A stretch of 64,000 bases of DNA from [Clostridium] citroniae WAL-17108 (GTDB lineage: Bacteria > Bacillota > Clostridia > Lachnospirales > Lachnospiraceae), in assembly GCF_000233455.1 (NCBI RefSeq), contig NZ_JH376420.1, positions 908,459 through 972,458 on the forward strand. The letters run 5' to 3'. The notes below the pieces were generated by a model. It did no database searches. It was not told the DNA's origin and saw nothing but the letters and a program-made list of their open reading frames with translations. Position numbers and translations under genes: made by a program. Below are positions 53,764-63,149 of the stretch, piece by piece; the stretch's first letter is position 1, and every line of letters starts with the position of its first letter.

Positions 53764-54948
53764 TTAAGAATTTAAACCATTTTCCTCATGGGCGCGGTCC
53801 TTTTTCCACACGCGGTAAATGGAGATAAGCAGAGGAATCACCACGGCGAACAGGGCCACGTTGCCAAGCATCACATATCCCTTCTGAACAATGGCCACCA
53901 GGCCCACACTGGATATCAGCCAGCAGGTCAGCAAAAAGCCCATGGACAGAATAAAGAATTTTGCCTTGTGGCTGAACCTTTCAGTTTTCCACACAGCGGC
54001 CCAGCGGTTGGAGAAGTTGTATGTAAAGCTGGGGGCAGTGGATACCACGGCCAGTACCACAACCACCCAATAGATGGCGGTAAGCACGGCAGGCAGGTAC
54101 TGCCTGCAGATCAGCAGGATGGGCGTACCCGATATGATTTCAGGCATAAAGGGAAGCACAATGGCGCCGGTCATGGCAAACAGGAGTGTAACCAGCAGGC
54201 CGATGGTGATGCCGGAGCCAATGGCATCCTTCTTGCCCCGGATCTGGTCGGAGTAGTTGCTAAGAGTGGATCCCCAGGACGAGCAGGTCATGCAATAGGA
54301 AAAGAACATGGAAAAATGGGCGGTCACAGTCGTGCCGGTCCAATCCATACCAATGTCAAAATTTCCGATGCGCTCCATCAGCACGGGCCCCCGGATGCTG
54401 ATCACAGCCACCAGGATGGATACCAGTGACATAATCAGGGATACGGTCATCAGCGTGTTGAATCTGCGAAGGAACGCGGCGCCGTAGATGCTCAGTACTG
54501 CGAACAGCAGAACGCCAAAGATACTGGCGATCACGGAAGGGATGCCAAGCAGGACGTTCATCAGTTCGGAGAAAAGGGCAACGGTAGCCGCCACGGTCAC
54601 TAGTCCCATCATCATGGTATAAAGGTCAAAGAATACAGTGACAATGCCTTTTAAAACCGGGTTGGCATCAGGTTTGTGCAGGCCGTAAAGGGCCAGATAA
54701 TAGGCATTGTAATTGGTGATCTTATAAGCACGGACAAAGTTCAGCCCAACACCGCAGAAAAAGGACATGGCTGCAAAGAACATGAGCAGCCACACCAGGG
54801 CCCAGCCTCCGCCCAGTGTAACGATGTAGGTGGAGGCATAGACACCGGAGGCCATATTGGCGCCGCAGAAGGTACCAAACATAAGAGCGCCAAGACCAAA
54901 CCAAATAGAAAATGTTTTTACGAAACCGTTTTTTTCTTTCTGTTGCAT
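53764..54948 (-). CDS. YkvI-like (APC superfamily) membrane transporter
   Basis: 394-residue membrane protein with about ten to eleven helices. The first helix is interrupted by a GANMASG motif, typical of APC-fold transporters. The overall pattern resembles YkvI-type proteins; the substrate is unknown. The start at 54948 follows GAGGAG at 7-base spacing. It is downstream of a UROD-type methyltransferase gene and probably co-transcribed with it (44-bp gap). Confidence 0.7.
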   Translation of the reverse strand: MQQKEKNGFVKTFSIWFGLGALMFGTFCGANMASGVYASTYIVTLGGGWALVWLLMFFAAMSFFCGVGLNFVRAYKITNYNAYYLALYGLHKPDANPVLKGIVTVFFDLYTMMMGLVTVAATVALFSELMNVLLGIPSVIASIFGVLLFAVLSIYGAAFLRRFNTLMTVSLIMSLVSILVAVISIRGPVLMERIGNFDIGMDWTGTTVTAHFSMFFSYCMTCSSWGSTLSNYSDQIRGKKDAIGSGITIGLLVTLLFAMTGAIVLPFMPEIISGTPILLICRQYLPAVLTAIYWVVVVLAVVSTAPSFTYNFSNRWAAVWKTERFSHKAKFFILSMGFLLTCWLISSVGLVAIVQKGYVMLGNVALFAVVIPLLISIYRVWKKDRAHEENGLNS

Positions 54949-54992
54949 GATCATTCTCCTCACAAAATCATGATTGTTCAGTTTCTCTCTCC

Positions 54993-56003
54993 TTATCTTG
55001 CCGCGTACTCAATGGCCGCCTGACGTACCCATTCCAGGCGGGAATCGTCAATGTCATTGGGAACCGTGCAGTCGGCGCCCAGCATAATGCCAACCTGTCC
55101 GCATTCATCTAAGATCTTCCACGCCGCTTCCTTTACCTCCTGTTCCGTTCCCTTGTAAATGACAGTGTCCTGTGCAAAGCCTCCGAAGACAGGTTTGCCG
55201 CCAAACAGCTTTTTGCCCTCGCTGAGGGATACTCCCTCCACATACACGGCGATATTGACAGCGGCTGCCTCAAAGTCCGTAAACAGATCCAGGTGGTTGG
55301 CACGGCCGTGATAGCCGCAAATGTGCAGCAGATTGATCTTGCTCAGTTTGTTGGCGCTTTTCATTACTTCCTTTTCATAGGGCGCCACATAGGTACGGTA
55401 GAAGTCATCATTAAAGAAGTTGGACTGGTTATTGACACTCATGTAGATACCGTCCACGCCCCCCTCTCTGATCAGCATTTCATTGATGGCTGAGATTCCG
55501 TCACACAGGTTCTTCATTGCGGCGGCAACAGCGTCCGGGTCTTCGTCTATGAACTTCAGCATTCTGGACTCATCACCTTCACCGGGGATGCCTCCTATAC
55601 ACAGGCTGTTGCGCAGCACCACGGATGGGGAAAAACCAGTGGCGTATACAGGAGCGTCCGAGTCCTCATAGAATGCCCGCACCCGTCTGGTAAGCTCCAG
55701 GGATTTCATGGCAAAGGCTGAGTCGGAAGCAGGCGCCTGAACCTTACGTAAATCGTCTGATGTTTTTACAAAGGAGACATCTACAGGCATAATCATCAGG
55801 GTGTCATTCATAATTTTGATCACATCAGGGTCAAACTTCTCCCTGGCCAGTTTGTGCCCTATGATATTTCGCTCAAAGGCTTCCTGGTTTTCCATGCCTT
55901 TGCCCCACTCGCCAGGAGGACAGAAATGATGGAAAAACGCCACGGGGACGCGGTCTACGGGGTTGTTTTCCAAGAAGTTCATGAATCTTTCACGTTTGGT
56001 CAT
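54993..56003 (-). CDS. Uroporphyrinogen decarboxylase-family protein, corrinoid methyltransferase-like
   Basis: 336-residue TIM-barrel protein. It starts MTKRERFMNFLENNPVDRVP, the usual opening of UROD-type methyltransferases. His227 and Cys229 (HICGYHGR) with Cys312 (LGADC) form a HxC...C zinc set seen in MtaA/CmuA-like methyltransferases and absent from true heme-pathway HemE. The start at 56003 follows GAGGAG. No corrinoid protein or activase is nearby. A LysR gene is divergent, and a transporter follows. It may demethylate an imported methylated compound; the substrate is unknown. Confidence 0.82.
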   Translation of the reverse strand: MTKRERFMNFLENNPVDRVPVAFFHHFCPPGEWGKGMENQEAFERNIIGHKLAREKFDPDVIKIMNDTLMIMPVDVSFVKTSDDLRKVQAPASDSAFAMKSLELTRRVRAFYEDSDAPVYATGFSPSVVLRNSLCIGGIPGEGDESRMLKFIDEDPDAVAAAMKNLCDGISAINEMLIREGGVDGIYMSVNNQSNFFNDDFYRTYVAPYEKEVMKSANKLSKINLLHICGYHGRANHLDLFTDFEAAAVNIAVYVEGVSLSEGKKLFGGKPVFGGFAQDTVIYKGTEQEVKEAAWKILDECGQVGIMLGADCTVPNDIDDSRLEWVRQAAIEYAAR

Positions 56004-56179
56004 AAAATATCTCCTCTTTTCAATTTTATTTGACAAATATGTCAGAAATATAATATCATATAGACAAGTTTTTGTATAATATATAAAAAATCCAGCCATA
56101 TGAAAAAAATCTATAATGACAGAAACATAAAGGTATCGGATATAAAAAATATGGACGACAGAACAAGGGAGGGGATATT

Positions 56180-57142
56180 ATGAAAATAAAAGTGCTGGAA
56201 TATTTCATCACTCTGGCGGAAGCAAAATCCATTAACGAGGCAGCGCAGAAATTATATATTACACAGCCCAGCCTGACAAAGGCACTGCAGCTGTTTGAGA
56301 AGGAAATCGGTGTTTCTCTCTTCTGCCGGGCCCAGTCCGGCATTACGCTCACAGAAGCAGGTAAAAAGATTCTGCCCGAGGCAAAACAGATTATGGAATA
56401 TTACGATGGATGGCTGAATCTGGCGGAACAGGATTTTTTAAGAACAGTAGACGTGTATGCCCATACATCCCTCTCGGGCTTTCTCTTTCCGGACATCATT
56501 CTGCATTTTAAAGAAATATATTCAGATTTGAACATTAATTACACCACGGTCCCATGTCCGGAAGCATATCTGTCCCACGATATCCGGAAACCGGTAATCG
56601 CCCTGGCGATCTGCGAGGAAGGGGAAACGTGCAAAGCACACCAGAATATAGGTGGGAAGGGATACGAGCAGCTCCCGCTGCTGCAGGGAGAATATGGATG
56701 TCTTGTCAATAAAAACGGCCCCCTTGCCAAACGCCGGTCCATTGCGCTGGAGGAGTTAAAGACCCATTATTATTTCATTGCCCCAAATCTTCAGGAAATG
56801 GTCGAAAAGCCGGGATTTATGTCAACCGTGCTTCAAGACACCGTTAACACGATTTCCTCCCACAAGATGGTTCAGGTGGAAACCGTGTCCAATGTGATAG
56901 AACTGCTTCAGAAATACCCGGAAGGGTACGTAATCGCCTGTTATCCGGCCTGTAACCGCTATGCCGGCGTAGCCAGCGGAGATCTGATCTACATCCCCTT
57001 ACAAGGCTATGAGGCAAAGGTTAACATATGTCTGTTTTACGAAAAGCAGGCGTATCATCAGTACCCGGTTCTGAGAGAATTGATTAAAACCATAACGGAT
57101 GCGTCAGCCCGGTTTATGGAGGAACACAGGAGCCGGTTCTGA
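56180..57142 (+). CDS. LysR-family transcriptional regulator
   Basis: 320-residue LTTR. The helix-turn-helix is in residues 1-60 (EYFITLAEAKSINEAAQKL, QPSLTKALQLFEKEIG). A periplasmic-binding-like effector domain follows from about residue 90. GGAGGGG precedes the ATG. It is divergent from the methyltransferase/transporter genes, which are its probable targets. A stretch of about 175 AT-rich bases lies between them. Confidence 0.9.
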   Translation: MKIKVLEYFITLAEAKSINEAAQKLYITQPSLTKALQLFEKEIGVSLFCRAQSGITLTEAGKKILPEAKQIMEYYDGWLNLAEQDFLRTVDVYAHTSLSGFLFPDIILHFKEIYSDLNINYTTVPCPEAYLSHDIRKPVIALAICEEGETCKAHQNIGGKGYEQLPLLQGEYGCLVNKNGPLAKRRSIALEELKTHYYFIAPNLQEMVEKPGFMSTVLQDTVNTISSHKMVQVETVSNVIELLQKYPEGYVIACYPACNRYAGVASGDLIYIPLQGYEAKVNICLFYEKQAYHQYPVLRELIKTITDASARFMEEHRSRF

Positions 57143-57172
57143 CGCAGAACTATTGAATCCCTTTTAACAGTC

Positions 57173-59278
57173 TTAATCCAATGCCTCGTTCAGTTCCTGT
57201 GTTCCTGGCAGTACAAACCGCCCCTGGCAGATAATAGAAATCTCGCTGCCGTCCTCCCTCACTGCCTTTATGTCTCCCAGTTCAGAGTATGGGATGGTAA
57301 TATCCGTATGGCAGCTGAAGTAAGCCTTTGACATATCCTCCCTGCGCAGAAGGGATATCTCATTATCCCTGGCAATCACTTCCTTGCCGTCCGGGTTGTA
57401 CATGGGTGAATCCTCCGCAAAGCTGTAGCAGGTATCCCCCACTGCAAAATGGGGGCCCATCTTTTCAGCGATCAGAATGGGCAGCTTATCACCAATGCCG
57501 AATTTCTGCGCCATGGCATACGCCACCGTGTTGGTGCCGATGGCAAATTCTCCCAGGGGCAGCCACTCATGCCCCTGCATGATCACCTGCTTCACAAGCG
57601 CCCTGCCCTGAGCCTCCTCCCGGGCATCTTCCCCTTCCCGGGTGAAATTGCCGCAGGAATAATCCGTAACCTTCCCATCCTCAAACCGGATGCGCAGGTT
57701 TTTAAACTGGTAATCTCCCACATAGACATTGCTCACATGAAGCAGCCCTTCTGTGCCTGTGAGCAGGGGGGATGTAAATACCTCACCCAATGGGATGTTC
57801 ACATCGGATACGCAGTTTTCAAAGTTGCTCTCCCTTTTCCTGTCCCCCAGAGGATGGAGCACCACCTTCATACAGGTCTCATTGTCTCCCCTGCCCGTGA
57901 TCAGCACATGGACGGCCTCGTCCAGGGCATCGATGATGCACTGCTGGATCCGCTGGTATTTCCCGTAATCCAGAGTGTTAAGCTCTATGGTCTCCCGGAA
58001 GATCTCCTCAAAGTCAGGGCCGATATCCGGCTTAGGGAATGCGATGATGGTAAAACTGGTTTCGTCCCCGGGCATATACTGGTTCACGATCCGCCTGGAT
58101 TCATTGGCGTAAGCCACCATCAGCTCCTCCTGATGGGCGTTAAGCTTCAGGGCTGTCTTCTTGTTCACGGGCGCAAAGCCTTCCTCCCCAAAGGTCTCCA
58201 CCAAAGCAGGGCCGGCACACCAGGACGCTTCTTCCCGGAACTCCTCATAGGCTGCTTTCAGCACGGCGAGCTTGCGCTCCTTAAATGCATTGCCCATATA
58301 TAAAGCGCTGTCGTAGCGGTGGTCGTAATCATACTGACGGTTGGCAGGTGTGCCGTAATAGCCCCGCTTTCCGTTGGCCCGCCGGTTCACGGATTCCACC
58401 GCTGCCCGGTAGAAAACCACCTCCAGGCCCATGGCCTTAAAACTAGCCGCCGCCCTTCGGATCATGCGCTCAAATCCCAGCTGGAATTCCACCACCACGG
58501 TCTTTTTCTTCTTCAGGTCCCTGCCCATGACCTCAAATCCCTTGCGATACCCTTCCGTATAGGTATCCGCCATCCGGTCAATGGTCTCCTGTGGAAGGGT
58601 ATTCATAAAGGAAGCCAGCTTAAGGTCACTGTCCGCCACATACTCCCCGTACCTGTAAAGGTAACGCAGGTCGCTCAGATTACTTTCCATGATAATGTCA
58701 GCTGCAAAGGAAAGCCCCGGGTCCACTCCCTCCCTCACCCGCCATGTTACGGTAAGGTCCGAGTAATCGCTGACAAACCAGTACAGCGCGTCCTGGACGG
58801 CCTGTTTATCCGGAATATCCGCCCCATCCTCCCAGGCAAGGGAAAACAGGTTGTATACCTCCAGGAACAGCTCACTTAAGATCGTGATATTGGTCAGCCG
58901 CATCTCATAGGCATACACGATATCCGCCCTGATCTCCGTATAGAGAAATGACAGCAGCTGCCCTACTCCATCCCCCAGCTGCTCCACGGCATAGTCCGGG
59001 TTCGCATAGCTCTCCCCATAGGATCCGGGCAGGATATCCTGATACAAGGCCCGGTTCTCAGCCTGAAGCTGCTCCAGGCTCATACTGTCCCGGCCCCCCT
59101 GCATCCTGCCCTCCACCAGCTTCCCGATCTGGTCTATAAAAGCAGCGGTTTTCTTAAAATAACTGCCGTAAGGCAGCCTCATCTCCTCCGTTTCCATGGA
59201 CCTGATTCGCTCCATGGAAAGCTGGTAGCGTTCCCTTACGGCATCATTTTCTTCCTGTAATAATATTCTGTAATCCAT
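57173..59278 (-). CDS. M29-family aminopeptidase with a ~300-residue N-terminal extension
   Basis: 701 residues. The C-terminal half has M29 (AmpS/PepS) features: SDVNIPLGEVFTSPLLTGTEG, LPLGEFAIGTN, KMGPHFAVGDTC and SCHTDITIPYSE, carrying the Glu, His and Asp ligands of the cocatalytic metal pair. Usual M29 enzymes are about 370-410 residues. The first ~300 here form a separate, mostly helical region I do not recognise. The start at 59278 is set by AGGAG nine bases before; ATG 59284 is possible. It is first in a run of small membrane genes but may be independent. Confidence 0.82.
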   Translation of the reverse strand: MDYRILLQEENDAVRERYQLSMERIRSMETEEMRLPYGSYFKKTAAFIDQIGKLVEGRMQGGRDSMSLEQLQAENRALYQDILPGSYGESYANPDYAVEQLGDGVGQLLSFLYTEIRADIVYAYEMRLTNITILSELFLEVYNLFSLAWEDGADIPDKQAVQDALYWFVSDYSDLTVTWRVREGVDPGLSFAADIIMESNLSDLRYLYRYGEYVADSDLKLASFMNTLPQETIDRMADTYTEGYRKGFEVMGRDLKKKKTVVVEFQLGFERMIRRAAASFKAMGLEVVFYRAAVESVNRRANGKRGYYGTPANRQYDYDHRYDSALYMGNAFKERKLAVLKAAYEEFREEASWCAGPALVETFGEEGFAPVNKKTALKLNAHQEELMVAYANESRRIVNQYMPGDETSFTIIAFPKPDIGPDFEEIFRETIELNTLDYGKYQRIQQCIIDALDEAVHVLITGRGDNETCMKVVLHPLGDRKRESNFENCVSDVNIPLGEVFTSPLLTGTEGLLHVSNVYVGDYQFKNLRIRFEDGKVTDYSCGNFTREGEDAREEAQGRALVKQVIMQGHEWLPLGEFAIGTNTVAYAMAQKFGIGDKLPILIAEKMGPHFAVGDTCYSFAEDSPMYNPDGKEVIARDNEISLLRREDMSKAYFSCHTDITIPYSELGDIKAVREDGSEISIICQGRFVLPGTQELNEALD

Positions 59279-59294
59279 CTGCATCAACTCCTAT

Positions 59295-59618
59295 CTATCT
59301 CATAAGCCCGGTAATGATGATAACTACCCATATGATCAGCAGCACCAGGCCAATACTGATACCAATCTTTGCCAGTATGTAATTACGTTCTTTTTCACGG
59401 AATGACAGCAGCCCGTACCACAGGCCCATCAGGGCCGCCATAATGCTGGCAAAACCCAACGCCCCTGTGTTCAGGCCGCCCTGTCCCGCCTGGGACACCG
59501 ACAGATACATACTGGTGCCGGCCAGGGCAAGGCTCAAGACAGCAAGCACCAGACAGTAATAGCTGTTCCTTGCAAAGGGGTTTCTCACATAAGATACCTT
59601 ATCCCCAACATACTTCAC
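59295..59618 (-). CDS. Small membrane protein, DUF6142-like
   Basis: 107 residues from a GTG start preceded by AGGAGG. Three hydrophobic segments are visible (about 20-40, 50-72 and 85-105) with a short charged loop FREKERNY. The pattern matches a small family I recall as DUF6142, found in Lachnospiraceae; no function is known. It overlaps the VanZ gene by 4 bases. Confidence 0.6.
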   Translation of the reverse strand: MKYVGDKVSYVRNPFARNSYYCLVLAVLSLALAGTSMYLSVSQAGQGGLNTGALGFASIMAALMGLWYGLLSFREKERNYILAKIGISIGLVLLIIWVVIIITGLMR

Positions 59619-60088
59619 TTTGTCAACCTCCTGTGTCTTATCTTAACACGTGTATACTGCACAAAACGGTATATCACATAACCAAGAGCAGCTCCCAGGG
59701 TATTGAGCTGCATATCGTCCACATCAAAGCTTCCCACACGGAAGATGAGCTGCAGGGTTTCCAGCATCAGGCTGAAACCAAATCCCAGCATGACTGTGTT
59801 GTACCATTTCTTGCTCCTCCTGCTGATAATGGGCAGGAAAAAGCCAAAGGGTAAGAATGCCGCCACATTTCCAACCATATTAATAAGGAAAAGCAAAGGA
59901 CCAATGGTATTATAATACCTGAAATACCTGGATATCTCTTTAAAGGGCACCAGATTGTACTGGTAGCCCCTGTTGGTATCCGTCCGGCCAAAGCTCTCCG
60001 AAAAAAACATAAAATAGGCCAGCAGGCACAGGTACAATATGAACAGCACCCATCCCAGCTTCTGGCGCTTTGTTGTATTTCTGATCAT
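59615..60088 (-). CDS. VanZ-family protein
   Basis: 157 residues with four to five hydrophobic segments. It has the VanZ-like NLVPFKEI and NMVGNVAAFLPFGFFLP motifs, and SFDVDDMQLNTLGAALGY near the end. VanZ-like proteins give low-level teicoplanin resistance in one setting but are widespread and mostly uncharacterised. It overlaps the gene that follows. Confidence 0.85.
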   Translation of the reverse strand: MIRNTTKRQKLGWVLFILYLCLLAYFMFFSESFGRTDTNRGYQYNLVPFKEISRYFRYYNTIGPLLFLINMVGNVAAFLPFGFFLPIISRRSKKWYNTVMLGFGFSLMLETLQLIFRVGSFDVDDMQLNTLGAALGYVIYRFVQYTRVKIRHRRLTK

Positions 60089-60103
60089 TGGCAGCCCCGC
60101 TTA

Positions 60104-60253
60104 CTAGAATTCAATCTCTGATTTACGTTTCAGAAGCAGCGCGCCGTTTATAATGGAAATAATTCCCACGGTCAGTCCGGTCACTGCTATGATGACTCCG
60201 ATCGCAATGCATCCGGCTCCCGTATTGCGCATTGTCTTATAAACTCTCTCCAT
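60104..60253 (-). CDS. 49-residue membrane protein
   Basis: Short gene with one long hydrophobic helix (about residues 12-40, GAGCIAIGVIIAVTGLTVG) and a basic C-terminal end (LLKRKSEIEF). The start is ATG 60253, with AAAGG eight bases before; an in-frame ATG at 60259 is also possible. It lies between pyrE and the VanZ gene on the same strand. Small proteins of this kind are common in this bacterial family; the function is unknown. Confidence 0.6.
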   Translation of the reverse strand: MERVYKTMRNTGAGCIAIGVIIAVTGLTVGIISIINGALLLKRKSEIEF

Positions 60254-60285
60254 ATTCATCGCCTTTCCAACATGTTGATTGCCAG

Positions 60286-60966
60286 TTATTCTGCCTGTGC
60301 ACCATATTGCTGATAATAAGCATCAATGGCTGCCTTTATCTGATCGTTGATGACTATGCTTCCCTCACACTCTCTGTTGTAAAGGTGTTCTACCACATCC
60401 TTCATGGATACGATGGCTGCTGTGGGGAATCCGTATAGATCCTTGATCTCAGCCAGGGCGCTCTTTGTTCCCTTGCCCCGCTCACAGCGGTCCAGGGACA
60501 CGATCAGTCCCTTGATCTCAACATCCCCCTGTGCTTTCAGGATAGGGAAGGTCTCCTCAATGGATTTTCCAGAAGTGGTCACATCCTCGATGATCATCAC
60601 CCGGTCCCCGTCTTTTACCGGACTTCCAAGAAGGATCCCCGTATCCCCATGGTCCTTCACTTCCTTGCGGTTGGAGCAGTAGCGGATATCCTTTCCATAC
60701 AGATCGCTGATGGCCATGGTGGTTGCAACACTTAAGGGGATTCCTTTGTAGGCCGGCCCGAAGAGCACGTCAAAATCCAGTCCGAAATTGTCATGGATGG
60801 CCTTTGCATAGTACTCACCCAGCTTCTTTAACTGGGTACCTGTAACATAACTTCCCGCGTTCATAAAAAACGGAGACTTGCGTCCGCTCTTCAGTGTGAA
60901 ATCACCAAACTTAAGTACTTTGCTTTCCACCATAAATTCAATAAATTCCTGCTTATAGCTCTCCAT
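60286..60966 (-). CDS. pyrE: Orotate phosphoribosyltransferase
   Basis: 226-residue type I PRTase of pyrimidine synthesis. The PRPP-binding motif is VMIIEDVTTSGKSIEE near residue 120. FTLKSGRKSPFFMNAG and LFGPAYKGIPLS are the orotate-pocket motifs. AAAGGAGA precedes the ATG. No other pyr gene is nearby. The integrase module sits just upstream of its start. Confidence 0.96.
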   Translation of the reverse strand: MESYKQEFIEFMVESKVLKFGDFTLKSGRKSPFFMNAGSYVTGTQLKKLGEYYAKAIHDNFGLDFDVLFGPAYKGIPLSVATTMAISDLYGKDIRYCSNRKEVKDHGDTGILLGSPVKDGDRVMIIEDVTTSGKSIEETFPILKAQGDVEIKGLIVSLDRCERGKGTKSALAEIKDLYGFPTAAIVSMKDVVEHLYNRECEGSIVINDQIKAAIDAYYQQYGAQAE

Positions 60967-61028
60967 ACTTAAAAAATCTCCTTTGTTTTCAATGTGTTTT
61001 GAATATCTTCTTGTAAAAAATCGCTTTT

Positions 61029-61070
61029 ACTACACAGTTACTACACAGTTTGCTCTAATACTACACAGTT
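61029..61070. repeat. Three copies of ACTACACAGTT at the integrase 3' end
   Basis: Exact 11-base copies start at 61029, 61040 and 61060. They cover the integrase stop codon and last codons. Repeats near an integrase gene end are often arm-type binding sites or part of an attachment site. No matching copy was found at the far end of the module. Confidence 0.7.
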
Positions 61071-62243
61071 CGATCTAGTATTCCATTCAAGAGCACTTTT
61101 ATTACTTTCGTCATCTATTTCCATTTTATCCATTTCTGAAAATAATATATCCTCCGTGACATGGCAATAATAATCCATAGTCATTTGTAATTTACCATGT
61201 CCCAATATTTTTTGCAGCGCTTTTGGTGAAACTCCACGCTCTATCGCTCTTGTAGCAAAAGTATGTCGAAATGTGTGTGGTGTCAAGTTTTGAAATTCTC
61301 CATACTCCTCATTAATATGGAATACAATTAAACGTATGCATTCTCGTATAATAAATTCTTGTGTGGGTTTATTTTTTTTAGTTACAAATACAAGATTAGC
61401 ATACTCACTATCTGCCTTGTATTTCTCGCTTATTTTTTCTTTTAGTGCTAATTGCATCCTTAATGCCATTGTAGCACGGGCGGTTAATGGTATTTTTCTT
61501 ATTCCATTACTAGTTTTCGTATCATGCATTTCAAATATATATTTACCATTTTTTCTAAAATAGCATAATGTATGTCTGACATTTACATACCGGTTGAAAA
61601 AATCAATATCTTCTATTTGTAACCCACATAATTCCCCTACTCTCATTCCGGTTTCTAACGCTAATACAAACAGATTATAATAAAACGATTTATGAGCATA
61701 CTGTAAGAATATATCAACCTCATCTTTTGTTAAGACTCTTTTCGTCTTTGCCTTCTCCTTGGTTATCGTAGTGTTAATCTGCAAGGCAATGTTTTTAGTG
61801 ACTAATTCAGTATCAATCGCCTTATTTAACATATCAACCAATATTTTCTTTGAGCTCTTTCTTGCATTATCACTGCATAATTTGTTTATCGCCTCTTGAA
61901 GTATAATAAGATTGAGAGATGTCAATTTTCTCCAACCTAAATCATCCTTAATCCGTCTGTAATTTACCGAATAGGTTTCTTTTGTAGATTCTCGGCAATT
62001 CTGTTTGCAGACTTTTAACCATACATCAAACCACTCATCTAATGTTACATCTTTTTTTACAACATTGATTTTTTTATCATCTTCATATTGCTCATCTCTT
62101 AGTTTTTGCCTTATCTTGCTAAGAGTAGGAGCATATATTGTTTGGGTCTTACCAAAGCGGTTAACAAATCTACCTTGGTATAAACCATCTTTTCTTTGGG
62201 AAATACCCTTTCCCAGTTCTTTCCCGTTTAGAGATCTGCCCAT
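61041..62243 (-). CDS. Tyrosine-type site-specific integrase
   Basis: 400-residue phage/ICE integrase. The N-terminal AP2-like and SAM-like domains cover about residues 1-160. The catalytic domain has an Arg in ETGMRVGELCGL, HTFRHTFATRA (HxxR) and LGHGKLQMTMDYYCHV with the tyrosine nucleophile. This is similar to Tn916-type integrases. The base composition is AT-rich relative to pyrE and thyA. GGAGGGTGT precedes the ATG. Together with the excisionase gene it forms a recombination module of an integrated element. Confidence 0.9.
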   Translation of the reverse strand: MGRSLNGKELGKGISQRKDGLYQGRFVNRFGKTQTIYAPTLSKIRQKLRDEQYEDDKKINVVKKDVTLDEWFDVWLKVCKQNCRESTKETYSVNYRRIKDDLGWRKLTSLNLIILQEAINKLCSDNARKSSKKILVDMLNKAIDTELVTKNIALQINTTITKEKAKTKRVLTKDEVDIFLQYAHKSFYYNLFVLALETGMRVGELCGLQIEDIDFFNRYVNVRHTLCYFRKNGKYIFEMHDTKTSNGIRKIPLTARATMALRMQLALKEKISEKYKADSEYANLVFVTKKNKPTQEFIIRECIRLIVFHINEEYGEFQNLTPHTFRHTFATRAIERGVSPKALQKILGHGKLQMTMDYYCHVTEDILFSEMDKMEIDDESNKSALEWNTRSNCVVLEQTV

Positions 62244-62369
62244 ACACCCTCCTTTTCAAAATGTAGTAACGAGAAAGAATATTATATTAAATATCCTTCT
62301 TAGTTTAGCATAAGTACCAGGCATTTTCAATTTAAAATGTCTCATTTAACAATTTGGTTCGCTAATAAA

Positions 62370-62564
62370 TTATACAACTTGATTTTCCAGCCATTTATCT
62401 AGTTTTACTTTATGAGCATACAAGCGATTTCCAATTCTTATAGAAATGCCATTATTGGGGTTGTGAAGTATTTCTCTAGCTTTTGTCTTCCCTATGTGAA
62501 GATATTTGCACATTTCTTCCACAGTAAGTAATATTGCTTCTATAATATCACCTCCTATTATCAA
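62370..62564 (-). CDS. Excisionase-like DNA-binding protein
   Basis: About 60 residues, MerR/helix_turn_17-like: LTVEEMCKYLHIGKTKARE is the helix-turn-helix and RIGNRLYAHKVKLDKWL the wing. Such proteins direct excision by the adjacent integrase. The drawn start is TTG 62564, but AGGAGG lies inside the frame and points to initiation at an ATT or ATA near 62543-62546. The 62244-62369 gap contains the integrase leader with no visible gene. Confidence 0.75.
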   Translation of the reverse strand: MIIGGDIIEAILLTVEEMCKYLHIGKTKAREILHNPNNGISIRIGNRLYAHKVKLDKWLENQVV

Positions 62565-62609
62565 TGCTGACTAGTTTTGTTCTAGCCAGTGTTTTCACTA
62601 TACAATCAT

Positions 62610-63149
62610 TTATTCTTTCACGACATATACATCCGCCCAGTATACCCCCAGCTCCAAAGCCTCCTCGTGTGTCTCTACAGCCATATCAATCTTGTGACCT
62701 TTGATCATCCCCCCAGTATCTTCTGCCTGATACTCGGCTCCATCGATAACAACCGTACTACCAAGAGGTATAACATTGGGATCAACACTGATTAAACCAG
62801 GATGCACAGGCATCCCTGTCCTTGTAAGACCTTTTCCATCACCACATATATGTTTATACGGTTCACAGCAGTAATGAGAAACTTTAAACTGTCCAAGATA
62901 TTCAAGGGAAGTCTCGGTATCAGAAAGATACTCGGGTTCAATGGATGTACTATCTATTTCGGAAGGATCATCTTGTCCTCCAATCTCTTCAATTGCATTG
63001 TCTAGATCGTTTTTTACAGCTTCATCTAATAGTTCCAAAAATTCTTCTATAATTAATTGCGGCGCATCTGGCTTAGCATAAACATTAGATGGCATAGCGA
63101 ACAATATAATACAGGTGATAACTCCAACTTTTATTTTTTTATGCTTCAT
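62610..63149 (-). CDS. Secreted 3D-domain protein
   Basis: 179 residues. It has a signal peptide (MKHKKIKVGVITCIILFAMPSNVYA), an acidic linker, then a C-terminal 3D domain. This contains the three conserved aspartates (ISVDPNVIPLG, AEDTGG and KIDMAVETHEEA), as in MltA- or YocH-like wall enzymes. The start at 63149 follows GGAGGAAAAT and overlaps the previous gene by 11 bases. Peptidoglycan remodelling near an integrase suggests a mobile-element or conjugation role, as an inference. Confidence 0.85.
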   Translation of the reverse strand: MKHKKIKVGVITCIILFAMPSNVYAKPDAPQLIIEEFLELLDEAVKNDLDNAIEEIGGQDDPSEIDSTSIEPEYLSDTETSLEYLGQFKVSHYCCEPYKHICGDGKGLTRTGMPVHPGLISVDPNVIPLGSTVVIDGAEYQAEDTGGMIKGHKIDMAVETHEEALELGVYWADVYVVKE

